Shown one piece after another: positions 20,251 through 32,379 of a stretch of DNA of 64,000 nt. Below the pieces are notes generated by a model. The model was not told the DNA's origin. It saw only the letters and a program-made list of their open reading frames with translations, and did no database searches. The translations under genes were made by a program, and so were the position numbers. Within the stretch, counting starts at the first letter, position 1, and each line of letters starts with the position of its first letter. Origin of the DNA: Sesamia nonagrioides (lineage: Eukaryota; Arthropoda; Insecta; Lepidoptera; Noctuidae); the NCBI GenBank assembly GCA_017933935.1, contig JADWQK010001878.1:62001-126000 (forward strand), given 5' to 3'.

Positions 20251-23200
20251 AATCAGCTGTAGAAGTCCATTCCCACCTTAAAGACTACTGTCGCCTGCGC
20301 TAAACCGGCCACGCACACTAACGCATTATTTTTATTATCGTAGTCTTCATCTTTCTTCAAAGTAATGCAAAATTTCGTTACTTCATTTGAAGTTAAGTTA
20401 GCGGCCGCACTTAACAATGGTCTATCATAAGCGAGCGATTGCGGGTTCGATCCTTAATAACGGCAAATCTTTTTGTTGTTTCATATAATTTAAAATTATG
20501 ATAACTGATTTGTATTTTAAAATAAAAATGTTTGCAAATAATATTTAAACGAATAGGAAAATTTACTGAATATTTATACCAAAATAGGTTTTTATTATAT
20601 GTTTTAGTTTACTATAGATGTAATATAATAAATAATATAATGCATTATATTATAAAGTTATATATTATTCGGTATAGATATACTTATACTAATAAATGAA
20701 ACAAACGTTGAAATGACAGCATTGTAATATTTTATATAAAAGTAATCCTTGACAAACTTATGATATTATTATGGTAAAAAATATAAAAAACATTTTTGGT
20801 TTTTAGATATGAAAGTTATAGTATTACATGTTATCATTAAAGAGGTTATAGCTTAATTTTTCATTTTCTTAAAGAAAAGAGGATTGAAGCTTAACCTGAA
20901 TATTATTACAATCATAAAATAATCTATACTTAGAACACAAAACAGTGCTTATTACATTTACAATTTTGCGTGTATAGCATGCCATCCTGCAGTGCCTTTT
21001 TCGGAGTTTGAAGGCATGAGATTATAATCTTCAAGCGCTTTCTTAGTTCAAAAGTAAACGAACTTATTTCTTATCGAATTCCGAAATTATTGTTTTATAA
21101 TTTACCAAAAGTAATTTGTATTGAAATTGCAAAAGGCGACATCTGTTAGCCATTAAGCCAACCGAACATATTACTGTCACTTAGCTAAATTACTTTACGA
21201 GTTGGTTTAGAGTCCGTTATTACGATATATAATGACATATAGGTATTTAAAACACTTTGTAGGACACTTCTGCACTGTGATTGTTATAAATTGTTTTTTT
21301 TTTTTTTCTTCTTTAGCTCGATAAGTCTCCACCAGTATCGCCAGTTTATTTTTAAACCACAAATGCAACCTCTCTTCTTCGCAAGATCCAAAGGTTTATT
21401 CAACGGTAAATATTGTTGTTTCGTTCCACTTGTCTCGACACATAAGCCACCTTCGTCCTCCAACCTCTTGACTTTGGCTTACAGTAGTTCTCTAAAACAA
21501 TAACAAATTTATTACACACTTTCAACAAGAAATTGGTTTGCACCTTACCCAAATAATAATAATAACAACTTACACAAAAGCCGGTTTTATATTATGATAT
21601 TTTTTTTTTTTTTTTTTTTATAAGTTATAAACAAGCGCTTGACCGCAATCCCGCCTGATGGTAAGCAGTGATGCGATCATTGATGGTAAAGCGCGCTAGT
21701 TTATTAAGAACCTATTCACTCTAGCCTTGAAGACACTCAAATTGTAATGTGACGGAAACACCGTCGCTGGCAAATTGTTCCAGTCCCTCGATGTACGCGG
21801 TATAAAAGAGGAAGCGAAACGCTTCGTCCGGGTCGCAGTGGTATCAACAACGTAAGGGTGGAAACTCGCCGTACGACGGGTCGTCCGATGGTGGAACGGT
21901 GATGGGGGAATTAAATCATGCAATTCCCTTGCACACTCACCAGAATGCAACCTATAGAAGACCGAAAGGCTGGCTACACTCCGCCTGTGCTCCAGGCTTT
22001 GGAGACCGTTTCGAGTTAAGTCTGGGTCGCCAATCAGCCTCTTCGCACGCCTCTCCACTGAATCCAAAGTATCCAGGTGACATTTCGCAGCACCAGCCCA
22101 AATGTGGCTGCAGTACTCCACACACGAGCGGACCTGTGCTTTGTACAACATTTGAAGCTGCCCCGGTGTGAAGTACCGCCGGACCTTTGCGATAACGCCA
22201 AGTTTTCTAGCAGCCACCATGGCCTTGGACTCAATGAACCGCCCAAAGTTAAGGTTCGAGGAAATCTCTACTCCCAAAAGCTGAAGGCGGTTGGTGCACT
22301 CCAAGGATACATTCTGAAAAGTAGGAGCCAAGGTGAACGGGCTCCTTTTGGCGGTGAAAAGACACGCCTGTGTTTTGGCGGCATTGAATGCTACAAGATT
22401 GGCTTTGCCCCATTCGGAGACTGCCTGTAGTGCAGCACTCGTACGCTCTACCATAGCCTCTCTTTCGGACCAGATTGCTTCCTTACTAGCCCGAGCTTCC
22501 GGCAGATATCTCTCCACAACTGTGCTGTCATCTGCATACCCATAGATACCGGGCATCAGCAGATCATTAATATGCAGCAGGAACAGAGTTGCAGAGAGAA
22601 CAGACCCCTGAGGAACACCGGCATTGGTCGACATGGGCTCCGATGAGCATCCGTCGACAACAACTCGGAGGGACCGTTCAGTCAGGAAGTCTTTAACCCA
22701 GCCAGTCAGGCCAGCGGAAACGCCGTACGCTGGAAGCTTACTCAAAAGGCCAGCGTGCCATACCGATATTTGAGATATATTGCTGCATATGCCTGCATAT
22801 TGATTAAAAAAGTAAAACTAATAACACGAACTCGTAAACTATATGTTCACCAACCAACAACAGCTAAGTAATATTATTTGAGTTATTGTAGTTAATAATA
22901 GTTATTGTAGGTAGTGGAATATTTTTTGTTCAGTTTGTTTCAAATCTACCGTCATCTTTTTATAATGACTCTAATATAGAAAAAATCTTAAAATAAAGTA
23001 TCATCGTTAAGTTGCGGATCGGTATTTTTACATATTTTTGTTGTCAGCATTCATAACTCACCAATAAACATTTCAAAAATATTTTGTAAGTTATTAGATT
23101 TGAACTCGAACCACCTTGAACGCCAACCAAGACGAGAACCGTTAGGCTATTTAAACACTTACTGTGAGCGTTGAAATTAGTAAGTAGTACCTAACAATCA

Positions 23201-23329
23201 TAAGCGGGCAGCAAGTTGTCAAAGTGTATAAGTGTGTATCAAACTTTATTATAGAAGAAGGTCGTAACTACAACTAGTATTGCTTGGCCATAGTTTTGTG
23301 AGATTGTAACTCGACTTTTGGTCTTGACT
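20251..23329 (-). mobile_element. GTAC-site element, copy B, carrying a LINE
   Basis: Inverted, near-identical copy of 5103-7007. It begins AATCAGCTGTAGAAGTCC and ends GGTCTTGACT, with GTAC at both edges (20247-20250, 23330-23333). Copy 2 of the duplication has the uninterrupted site AATGTACCACGTCTGCTC at about 34998, so the insertion post-dates the duplication and duplicated GTAC. An extra ~1.16 kb (21603-22762) is a LINE inserted into it. The two full copies match closely, suggesting recent movement. Confidence 0.85.
21603..22762 (-). CDS. CR1/Jockey-type reverse transcriptase, 5' truncated
   Basis: Minus-strand retrotransposon with its poly(A) at 21599-21619 and an open frame of about 350 codons without a stop. 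It begins inside the RT domain (WHAGLLSKLPAYGVSAGLT). GVPQGSVLSATLFLLHIND and the catalytic box GYADDSTVV are intact. It continues through the thumb region (GVEISSNLNFGRFIESKA) to the C-terminus (SRDWNNLPATVFPSHYNLSV...FLIN). The 3' UTR is TAAACTAGCGCGCTTTACC...CATCAGGCGGGATTGC. It lacks the endonuclease and N-terminal RT, so it cannot move by itself. It split the GTAC element at GATATTTGAG (short GATAT duplication). Fragments of this family recur at 41541, 44935, 46930, 50690 and 58758. Confidence 0.85.
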
Positions 23330-23333
23330 GTAC

Positions 23334-23889
23334 CACGTCTACTCTACATACAACAATATTGCGTACGGCGTGACGGGTCAGCCGGGAATTTAATATACTA
23401 CGCGACGGGGGTTAGCTTTCCACTAACACTTTATTGCACCATGGTAGGGTTTGAGTACAGAATATTGTAGAAGGTTGGTTCCATAAAGAAAATCTGAAAT
23501 CGACGCACAAACGAGTACCATGGATCCAGTACATGATTCTGAACCCCACAGTGGTGGAACATTTCGTCGGTTTTTTCCTGATAAAAATAAATTCAATTTT
23601 TTCACTTTAAACCTCGTAAATGCTATACTTTTATAAACCAATAAGATTTTATAGAAAAAAAAAATCGCTAATTACACAAAAAAGCGCAATGTGAACAAAA
23701 CTCGAAAAATTATCCTATCAGCTGTTTTAATAGAGTTCACATCAGGGGCAACGTCATATCCACAAACACGCGTGGCGGCACGCTTGCAACGTTGAAGGCC
23801 CAGCCGACACCCTGCATAATCGATCTGTTTAGCCTTCTTCTCTGCTCTAACTAAACCCCAAGTGGCATTTTGACAGCCTATGTGCGCCG
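23334..23889. other. non-coding part of the duplicated unit, copy 1
   Basis: Continues copy-1 homology after the insertion (TACCACGTCTACTCTACATA...), matching 34998-35690. It contains CATGGATCCAGTACATGATTC. No gene is seen. Confidence 0.45.
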
Positions 23890-24059
23890 TAACCTTGACA
23901 GCCTTCGTAAGGTAGCGGTAGCGAACGCGGCCGCTGCGCAAAGAGACGCGGGTTCGATCTCCGCACAGTGTAAATATTTGTATGCATTAATATGAATATT
24001 TGCCCTGGTCTTGTCATACCTCGGAAAGCACGTTAAGCCATTGGTCCAGGTTGCTGTCG
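23890..24059 (+). mobile_element. tRNA-derived SINE (RTE-tailed family), copy S1, truncated
   Basis: GGTAGCGGTAGCGAACGCGG (A-box region), CGCGGGTTCGATCTCCGCAC (B box), then CCCTGGTCTTGTCATACCTC and GGAAAGCACGTTAAGCC. Stops at TTGGTCCAGGTTGCT, where R1 sequence begins. Full version at 59985-60352 (minus). Confidence 0.75.
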
Positions 24060-24060
24060 G

Positions 24061-24750
24061 GGCACGGCTGCTTCGGCAAGTACCTGTGACGCCCAGGCAG
24101 GGAGCCGGACGCTCGGTGCCACCACTGCGTCCAATGCGGGGAGGACACGGCGCAGCACACGCTCTCCGAGTGTGTAGCTTGGGAGGAGCAGCGCCGTGTC
24201 CTCACAAATGAAGTAGGAGGCGACCTGACGCTGCCGGCAGTAATGCGGAGGATGGCCGGCAGCGCAGAGTCGTGGGACGCGGTGGTGTCCTTCTGCGAGG
24301 ACGTGATGTCGCAGAAGACGCACCGGGCGCCGAAGAAGGGCGGATAACGCCCTCTTCCACCCCCCATGAATGGGTCCAGGGGCGAGGGACATGGGGAAGT
24401 CCCCGCCCCCTATTCGATGGACCCCGAGGCCGAGGCGCGCACGAGTGTCAGCGCGCGCCTCTGAGGCGATGCACGGGGTAGCTTAACACCCCACTACCCC
24501 GTGCCGGAGACGAGGCCCGGGCAGACCGGGCCAGCACGAGAGTGTGGGGCTGCGGAAGAATTTAGACACCCGCGGCCCTACGCGCGCTCGTGATAGAAGA
24601 GACACCGGGAGATACAGTAGCCCTGGTGCACAGGTAATTAAGGAACACGGGTGGCTTTTAGTCAATAAAAGTCTGATATGCCCTGCCGCTCCGCCTAGAG
24701 CAGGAGAGGTCATCTGATGAATGCGGATGGGTCCGCAATAAAAGGCTGCC
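24061..24750 (+). mobile_element. R1-clade LINE: ORF2 C-terminus and 3' UTR
   Basis: The frame encodes a GHGCFGKYL start, a CCHC knuckle in RCHHCVQCGEDTAQHTLSEC and WDAVVSFCEDVMSQKTHRA before the stop at about 24344. One in-frame TGA follows GKYL. The 3' UTR is GC-rich and then joins the common R1 tail (GAGATACAGTAGCCCTGG... at 24610). The junction with the SINE at 24045-24062 is the middle of the tandem duplication. Confidence 0.75.
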
Positions 24751-24992
24751 TAATGTTATGTCAGTATTTAGCGCTCTACATACCAAAGCAAAATTTAATA
24801 ATACATAATAGTAATAATATTTAATAATAATAGTTATTTATTTGAAAAAGGATACAAACATATTTTACAAATAAATATAGGCTAGTTTTAAGCACAAAAG
24901 AGTTAAGCATCTGTAACCGAACTAGGCAAGGCCTTTATTTTAGCTATCAGCGCCTGTCCCCTCGGATAAAATTTTTATTTATAGTAGCCATT

Positions 24993-25900
24993 TTTTTTTT
25001 TTTTGTTTTATTATTATGGGACAAAACCCGCCACACTGTTCCCAACCCACTGCAACTCCTGAAAGCCAGAATCAACAGTGGAGACCGCCAGAAAAACGCC
25101 GAGCAATGAAGCTCGACGAGTCCCGGAGAAATGTTTCAACTGTCTTGGGTCCCGCAACGAAATTAATCAGAAAAGAATAGCGGAGGAGTAAGAAAAAAGA
25201 TATTTTTTCCACTTCCCTCCATAATAAGCAGGAGACAGAATAGAACTAGGCCAATCGGCACAAAGGGACATTATTGCAACTGGGAGAAGCCCAGATTGCC
25301 AAGCACCACGGAATAACATTTGATCAAGTTAATGGGTCCTAAGTAGGTATTTGCTGTTACAATTGATTCCAATAATAGGTATGGCAAAAGCGCCTGAACG
25401 CACGGAAATTAGTTCTAGTTTCAACAAGGTCCGTATAATAAACAACTCCGGATGTAACTTGTACACTATCCAACATAATATTGCGTTCATTCTGCCAAAG
25501 AATACACTCCCACAAGATGTGATGTGCGGACTGTTCAAATTCACAGTTCGATGTAGAACACTGACACAAAGGCGAAGGAACAAGTTTAAAAGAATACAGT
25601 TTACTTTTAAAGTTGCCATGACCTGTGAGAAATTGGGCAACGCAGTGGTCAACCTCCAGCCATGTCTTAGCCAGTCGATCGCCAACGGATGGAAAGAACA
25701 GATGGAGGTGCCGGCCCTTGATGGAATTATCCCACCTACGTTGCCATTCGGATAAGAGGTCCTCCCAGACGTCAGTCTGAGGTTTAAATAATCTAGAAAT
25801 TCTATTGAGGTCGCGTTGTGTAACAAAGTTAGTGTCCATGGCCTCCCCCCTCGCGGAGTAGTACATTGAAGCACGTCGCTGTACTTCAAGATCGACTGGA
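24993..25900 (-). mobile_element. non-LTR LINE with RNase H-type C-terminus, 5' truncated
   Basis: Flanked by AGTAGCCATT on both sides (24983-24992 and 25901-25910). Copy 1 has the single site TTGTAGCCATTTATCTTAAT. A T-run at 24991-25003 is the poly(A). The minus-strand frame (25866-25357) ends with GHGNFKSKLYSFKLV and a CCHC knuckle CQCSTSNCEFEQSAHHILWE, as in I/LOA/R1-type elements that carry RNase H. Only the ORF2 C-terminus and 3' UTR are present. Confidence 0.8.
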
Positions 25901-26215
25901 AGTAGCCATTTATCTTAATTTCTACTAGATGTGTTTTACGTTTATATCAGTGTTATTTTACACAATTTAATACAATATGTATTGAATACGTGTCCTCCCA
26001 GTGTGTCGAATGAGTTGTGCTTGTGAGTATGTGAGTTGAAAGAGGGTGTGTGTATGTGTGGGGTGTGAAGTCGTAAAACTTTGCCGGCGGCATGTCGGCG
26101 GCTTGACATCAGAAACTTATTTGGCAGTTAAAATACTAGCACGTCACTACAGCTGAAATGTCGCCGGGCAACTGAGCGCTTGCGTACGTACGCTAGCCGC
26201 CTGCAAACCGCCGAC

Positions 26216-26886
26216 CGTTTCCACCGACTTCTAAAGGTTCATAACTCTTTTCTTGGGCTTGGTATAACTTTTTATAACAAGATACCCTCTGCTTTGCTAG
26301 ACTTGCCTTACAATGCATTTAAAGCCGAGATCAAATCCAAGCTTTGTTCAAAGGCATATTATCCTGTAAATGACTAATAACATGATAAGAATAGCTGGTC
26401 GCTCTGATTAACTCGAGACAATGTTTGTGTTCCTTCTCCAGAATTAGCTTATTGACACATTATATGAGTTCATACAATTTGCTTTTTACAATGCACAAAT
26501 ATGTGAGCTATCACGCCCTTTATGCCCGGGGCTTTTATTTAGGTATGTAATAAGTTTTTACCCTTTACATTTCAGTGATATTTTATTTTTTGTTTTGCTT
26601 TTCTGATATTTTGGCGTGGCTAGTTGGCATATTTGTATATTTTTATTATTTTTTCTCTTGTATTACTATATCTACATAGTATTGTATAAATTATTGTGTT
26701 TTTTCTAAATGAACAGACAGCTGTGCTGCTGGGGAGTTTCTTCCGCCACTTCTTCTTCCCAGCGAAAGCAATTAGGAAGTGTCGATGGGTGGGCGTTTTG
26801 GGGGACTGTCTTATGTAATATTGACGTTCAAAAAGTGCTGATTCTCAGCCTACTTTGAATAAGTGACTTTTGATTTTGATTTGATT
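26216..26886 (+). mobile_element. Jockey-type LINE 3' end, copy-2 specific
   Basis: Encodes SFLGLGITFYNKIPSALLDL...YYPVND then stop, followed by a ~530-bp 3' UTR ending CTTTTGATTTTGATTTG. Absent from copy 1 at about 12947. A second copy lies on the minus strand at 61347-61990. Only a short GACC repeat flanks it. Confidence 0.75.
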
Positions 26887-27221
26887 TTGACCTGGTGACA
26901 CTCGCTGGTGAAGGTTGCCGACATGCTTCTTTCAACATAAGGTTGTGTCGGCGGGTTCAGTCGGCCGGTCGGCGGCTTTTATGTGTAGTGCGCTTTTAGT
27001 GGCTGTTTCTTAGTTCTAACTTACCATCACGCTATGGTTCACTATAAAAAGTGTATGTACATACAGCTCCACATAATGTCTAGGATCTTGCCGGCTCCAA
27101 CGCTTACTGTTCATGGTAAAATTTTGGAAGACTTTCGTATCAAACCATTGGATCACTGGATGCTCAGTACTGATGTAGTTTAACTGCAACAGAATTAATT
27201 ATAACAATTAGAAAAGAAAAA

Positions 27222-27415
27222 AGTGGAAAAGTGCGAGTCGGACTCGCGCACTAAATGTTCCGTAACATTATTTAGAAAAATCACGTGTGTTGTATGGAGC
27301 CTCCCTTAAATATATACCTATTTGGTGACAAACAGACAGACAATGGAGTCATAGAAATTATGGTCCAGTTTTTACCCTTTAGGAACGAAACCATAGGAAA
27401 ACTGAAAGAAAGTAA
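27222..27415 (+). mobile_element. GAGTCGGAC-type repeat, copy-2 member
   Basis: Partner of 13271-13460, with several substitutions and a small insertion (TACCTATTTGGTGAC). Confidence 0.5.
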
Positions 27416-29229
27416 GGAGGTGTCCATCGATCTTGGTCTTATGCAAGTAAGAGAAATAAGAAATAGTTGTATAAGAAACTGTTACATAATGAGGGATATT
27501 AAACACGAGTGTGAGTATTAATAGTATCACACGAGTATGTAATACCTAATTATGTACAGTTTCATACACTACTTTATCTAATCTCATACATTGTATTGGG
27601 AAACACAACAACGACTTGCAATGCAAAGAAACGTATTTGGCGCCAAAATTCTGCACCCTGCATCACCGCGCACGCGCCAAAGCGTGCGTAGCCACAGATA
27701 AAAAATGAAATAGTCTATGGTTTGTAATCTGTATGGTAATTAAAAAAAAAATATATTATAACATTATTTTGTTAGAGAAATAATGTTGTAATTTAATTTT
27801 TTAATTTCCTTTCGATATACTATTGGTAAAGTACGACAGAATAAACTCCTTTTAAGTTTTATATTTTTAATTTTTTGATATGAGAGTAGATAAAATAGTT
27901 TATTCGCCGCTAAAAACACACACTACAAAAATATTTAAACGTTTTACGTAAACAATTTTATACCAATAAAAATAAATCTTTAGACATTGAAGTTTTTTTT
28001 TTTATATCAAAGAGCCGGGGTATCAAATAAATAAACTTATAATATAGTAACCATCGACATAATATATTATACTAATGGACATGCCTTAGAGATGAGAATT
28101 GTGGCACTCCGAAAGAAAGAGAAGAAACAATGTTTCGTCTTTCTTTATCTTTCTCCAAATCATCAAAAATCTATGAGGAATGAGATAGTACTAGACTAGG
28201 CCATCTCTTTGACTCTTTTCAAACCAAAATATTACTGCAGATTATACGCGTACGGCATAAATCCATTAGTATATGTCTATGATAATAACGGTTCCATAGA
28301 TATAATATTATATATGTGGAACTGTTTAAATAAAATATTCGATTTATTTTGTCTTTTCTTTCTTTTTCGCACGGTTTGTGCATTTAGCCAATGTCACGTA
28401 ATGAATTATGCATGTCGAAAAAGACGGCCGCGTGAGCCATCTTACGAGGGAGGTTTGAGACAAAGTCATAATGTGGTAAATATGCTGCGATATTTTACTG
28501 TTCTTTATGAATTATTTACTGAATGCACTTTTTACAACATAAATCACGCACTTTTATTTAGTAAACAACACCATAAATAATTTTAAAATTCCAATGAAAA
28601 ATGAGCGTAACACTCAATTTTACTTTCCCGCAAAAACTCAATCGATTTATTAAATTTTGGTGAAGTCTTCCTTACCATCGTACCTAACTATATTTATAGA
28701 AACAAGTTATAAATAGCTACCCACTTACAGTAATGTATTTACACTGACTGATTTGGTGTTGCCAATAAATTATTAAAACAACGAATAAATATTTTATATT
28801 CATTGTCAATTTATATTAGCCGGGGCTATTACACAGTTTTTCAGTTTAACGATAGTTTTAATAAAGAATCAACACATGAGGGACAAAAGTTATAGATATT
28901 TGGCTTATATAGGCATCTGGTGATGAATATCAATGAGCCACTTCCATGAATATCTGCAAAACTGAATGTGTATCAGCCACCGCGCACACAATAAAACCTA
29001 AATTGTAAAAGTACAAATGGTTCACATTATAAGTTTAGTAAGTTATTTATTTTAATGATTATACGACCTAAAAACGAGTGGGTTGCCTAAACATTAAAAT
29101 ACATGACTTATTATGGTGGTTTTGGACAGTATATCATCAGAATAAGTATAGCAAAACAATACTATTTAGATAAGAGACAGTATTTTATATAATGAGTGCG
29201 TGAGCCGCGTAGTTAGATATAGATAATAT

Positions 29230-30760
29230 TAGGTCCTTACATATGAAATTCGCGTTTTGTCGTACTGGCCACTTTGATCTCAAATATCTCTTCTTTGGTT
29301 TAAAATTCCAAATTCTTTATACTCATCAATTTGTGTCTCGAAAACCGTATTTCTTTAGGATTTTTCTCTGCGTCATTGAGTTTACAAAATGGAAAATTTA
29401 AAATTTAGCGTTATATAAGAATAGGAGTTCCGCCGTGGCACCAGTGCTGCAGAAGTGGCTCGAAGAATTAATGATGTGTACGGCAGTGGTGTTGCTAGAA
29501 AAAGCACAGTGCGTTTTTAGTTCCAACGTGTTCGTTCTAGAAATTTTAACCTACAGAACAATCCCCGTGGACGACCGGAGACCAAAGTCGACAATGAAGA
29601 ATTGAAGGCTATTGTGGAAGCGGATCCATCGCAAACTACGTCCGAGTTAGCTGCAGGCTGCAGTGTTAGTAATATAACTGTTTTAATCCACTTGAAACAA
29701 TTTGGGAAGATAAGAAAGCTCGAAAGGTGGTTACGTCATGAATTGAGTGAAACAAACCGACAAACGCGCGTCGACTGCTGCGTTACATTACTGAATCGGC
29801 ACAATAATGAAGGGATTTTAAATCAAATCATTACCTACCTGTGATGGAAAGTGGATACTCTACAACAATAGGAAGTGCACGTCGCAATGGCTGAACCCCA
29901 GTGAACCATCAAAATTCAGCCCCAAGAGAAAATTGACAAGAAAAAAGTTATTAAAGTTATTGGTCAGCGTGTGGTGGACTAGTGCTGGTGTGGTGCATTA
30001 CAGCTTCCTTAAATCTGGTCAGACGATTACTGCAGATCTCTATTGTGAGCAGCTCCACATAATGATGGATAAACTAGCCGCTAAACTACCGAGACTGGTC
30101 AATCGCACAAGGCTACTGCTGCTTCAGGACAACGCGAGATCACACACTGCACAATAAACTGCTACCAAATTAGAGGAGCTTTAATTGGAATGTTTATGAC
30201 ATCCACCACAAGCATGAGCTGCGTGTCACGGAGATGAATATGCTGCGGTGGATGTGTGGAGTTACGCGGAAAGACCGCATCAGAAACTCCCGCATCATGT
30301 ATGGTCACGTCTTACGAAAACCGGTATGTTACGTGGGTCACAAATGTCTTACCATGGCGCCTCCACCGGGCCGGAACAAGCGGGGTAGACCAAAGAAGTG
30401 CTGGTTTGACGTTGTAAGAGATGACATGTGTGCCAACAATCTCACACCACAGGATGCTAAAGATCGCGCGAAATGGAGGAAATTAAGTAAGAAAGCGGAC
30501 CCCGGGCTCCAACGCGAAAGCCGCGGATGCAACAGGGATAAACGCTGAGATGATGATGATGATGTTTATGACACCCACCGTACTTCCCGAACATTGCTCT
30601 AATAGACAACCACTTTTTTTTTAAATTTGGATGACTTTTTGGAGGGGATAAAAATCAACTTCGACGAGGCAGTCCAAACCGCCTTCAAAGATTTTATTGA
30701 TTTCCGCCCTAATGTTTTATTTTAGAAAAGGCATACATGACAACACAGCAACAGGACAAC
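29230..30760 (+). pseudogene. mariner transposase remnant, copy 2
   Basis: Identical in reading to the copy-1 mariner through the frames at 29602-29844 and 29933-30157, including the shared stops. It is then split at 30191 by an RTE fragment (30208-30562) and resumes at 30580 with CGTACTTCCCGAACATTGCT, where it differs from copy 1 at roughly one base in ten. Confidence 0.85.
30208..30562 (+). mobile_element. RTE-clade LINE 3' fragment with 17-bp TSD
   Basis: Flanked by TGTTTATGACATCCACC and TGTTTATGACACCCACC. Encodes MNMLRWMCGVTRKDRIRNSR and RPKKCWFDVVRDDMCANNLT, with an internal deletion compared with 33923-34381, and ends ACGCTGAGATGATGATGATG. Inserted in the copy-2 mariner only. Confidence 0.85.
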
Positions 30761-31341
30761 TATCATAGTATTTTGATTAAATAAATATATTATATTATTA
30801 AAAAAAATAAATTACTTCTATTCCTCCCATAGAAAACGCCGATTTCATATGTAAGGAGCTAATAGATATGGATAAAGCGTTGAGATTACAAGGTACCTAC
30901 AGAATAACGCGTCGTTTGCGCTGCTCTGTCCTGCTTTAGTACAAGACCTGGTTTCTCCTGGCTCTGGTGTGGTGTTGTTCTCGGCTCTATTCCCGTTCCC
31001 GGTGAGATGGCGGTACCTTCGTTTCCTTCCTCACTAGATTGATTGCCCTAAGGCCACAGGCCATCAGCTATTGTCACCTAACTTTTTTAATCCATAATGT
31101 AAAGTGACATATTTTTTTGTCCTAATCATCATTTGTTCACTCACTAGATTACGGTTTTTTTTTATTTATTTATTTGGGAAAACAAACAGTGACACATTAT
31201 ATTTTATAGAGAGTAATACAAAAAGATATGAGCAAATGTGTAACCAACAACATTTTCCACAAAATACAAGTAAGTAATACATATAATTTAGAACTGATTA
31301 TTTTATTTATTCCATGAACTTGAGTCTGGTTCAAATTATAA

Positions 31342-31490
31342 CTAGCTGCGCTCCACGGTTTCACCCGCATAAATAGTATTGAGATAAAAAGTAGATAAAA
31401 ACCTATTCTCATGCCTAGTGATCAGTCGGTCAAGTCGTTTCATTGGAGTATGGGAACGAAAACTGTGACACGAGAATTTTATATATAAAA
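31342..31490 (-). mobile_element. Helitron-like short element, copy 2
   Basis: Partner of 17226-17390. A CATAAATAG repeat unit present in copy 1 is missing here. Confidence 0.4.
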
Positions 31491-31499
31491 TTATTATTT

Positions 31500-31980
31500 T
31501 TTGCCCTGGTCCCGGCCATAGTCATGAGTAGTGAGAGTGCATGGCAGGCCCTCATCTCCTTCTGTAAAGCAGTGATGCTGGAAAAGGAGGAGCCAGAGAG
31601 CGTGAGGAAGCGGGAATCTCAGCGCCCTCACGCCTCTAGCCGCCGCAGGAGACGTCGTGGTAGCGAGACAATATTGAACTCCCGGTCACCGCACGCATAG
31701 GCTTGCGGGTGGCGAGCTGCCCACTGCTCGCCGCACGGCAAGGACCAGGCTCGAGTCAATGGCACATTGTGTTCTACACGTGCTTCAAAGAGATGTCGGC
31801 ACATCGTGACGGGGTCCACGAAGACCTATGCCTGCCAGGGCTGCGGGTTATTTAAAAGAGATACCGTGGCTCTGGCGCACAGGCAAGTAAAGGAACACGG
31901 GTGGGTTTTAGTCAGTAAAAGTCTAACACGCCCCTTCGCTCCGCCCAGAGTGGAATAGGTCACTTAATGATTTCCCATCG
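31500..31980 (+). mobile_element. R1-type LINE 3' end, copy 2
   Basis: Partner of 17397-17880. The C-terminal frame is more open here (31443-31700: ALVPAIVMSSESAWQALISF, SFCKAVMLEKEEPESVRKRE). Confidence 0.7.
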
Positions 31981-32097
31981 GCAAAAAAGGGTTCCATTGA
32001 CTAGGAATAAATTTCAAATATATGAAAGAAAAACCTCAAAAGTCGAACTTAATAAAGATTTTCTAGGAAAATTATTTTCAACGTCTTGTGATGGAAT

Positions 32098-32340
32098 ATG
32101 GACTTACTAGTAGCAAGGTGGACCGATGACCTGGTGAAGATCGCGGGAAACCGATGGATGCGGGCAGCACAAGACCGGTCAGCTGAGTATCGTGAACGTC
32201 AAGTAAGTTTAGTAGAGATACCACGGTCCCTGGCGCACAGGCAAAGGAAGGAACACAGGTGGGTTTTAGTCAGTAATAGTCTGACATGTTCTTCCGCTCT
32301 AAGGTGGGAGAGGTCATTTGATGATTTCCAATCCATAAAA
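32098..32340 (+). mobile_element. RTE scrap joined to R1 3' UTR, copy 2
   Basis: Partner of 17998-18245, with the same chimeric junction. Confidence 0.65.
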
Positions 32341-32379
32341 CGCACGTGCAACGTGAGTTATCACTGCGACAAGTAATCA

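Larger units (their letters stand above)
12305..24060 (+). repeat. large tandem duplication, copy 1
   Basis: Collinear with 24615-38110 from the shared R1 3' UTR through a degenerate mariner, R1, RTE and SINE remnants to the middle of a tRNA-derived SINE. Copy-1-specific material is a 173-bp foldback insertion (16650-16822) and the 3.08-kb GTAC element (20251-23329) carrying a LINE. The right end is an abrupt SINE-to-R1 junction at about 24045-24062 with CAGGT microhomology. Confidence 0.85.

Noticed and set aside
23930..23965. tRNA gene (A and B boxes with GGTTCGATCTC)
   Set aside because: The sequence recurs in three SINE copies with an RTE tail and lacks a proper acceptor stem.
28209..28580. 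123-codon ORF in copy 2 of the duplication
   Set aside because: The same region in copy 1 carries substitutions and a frame break, and no domain is visible.
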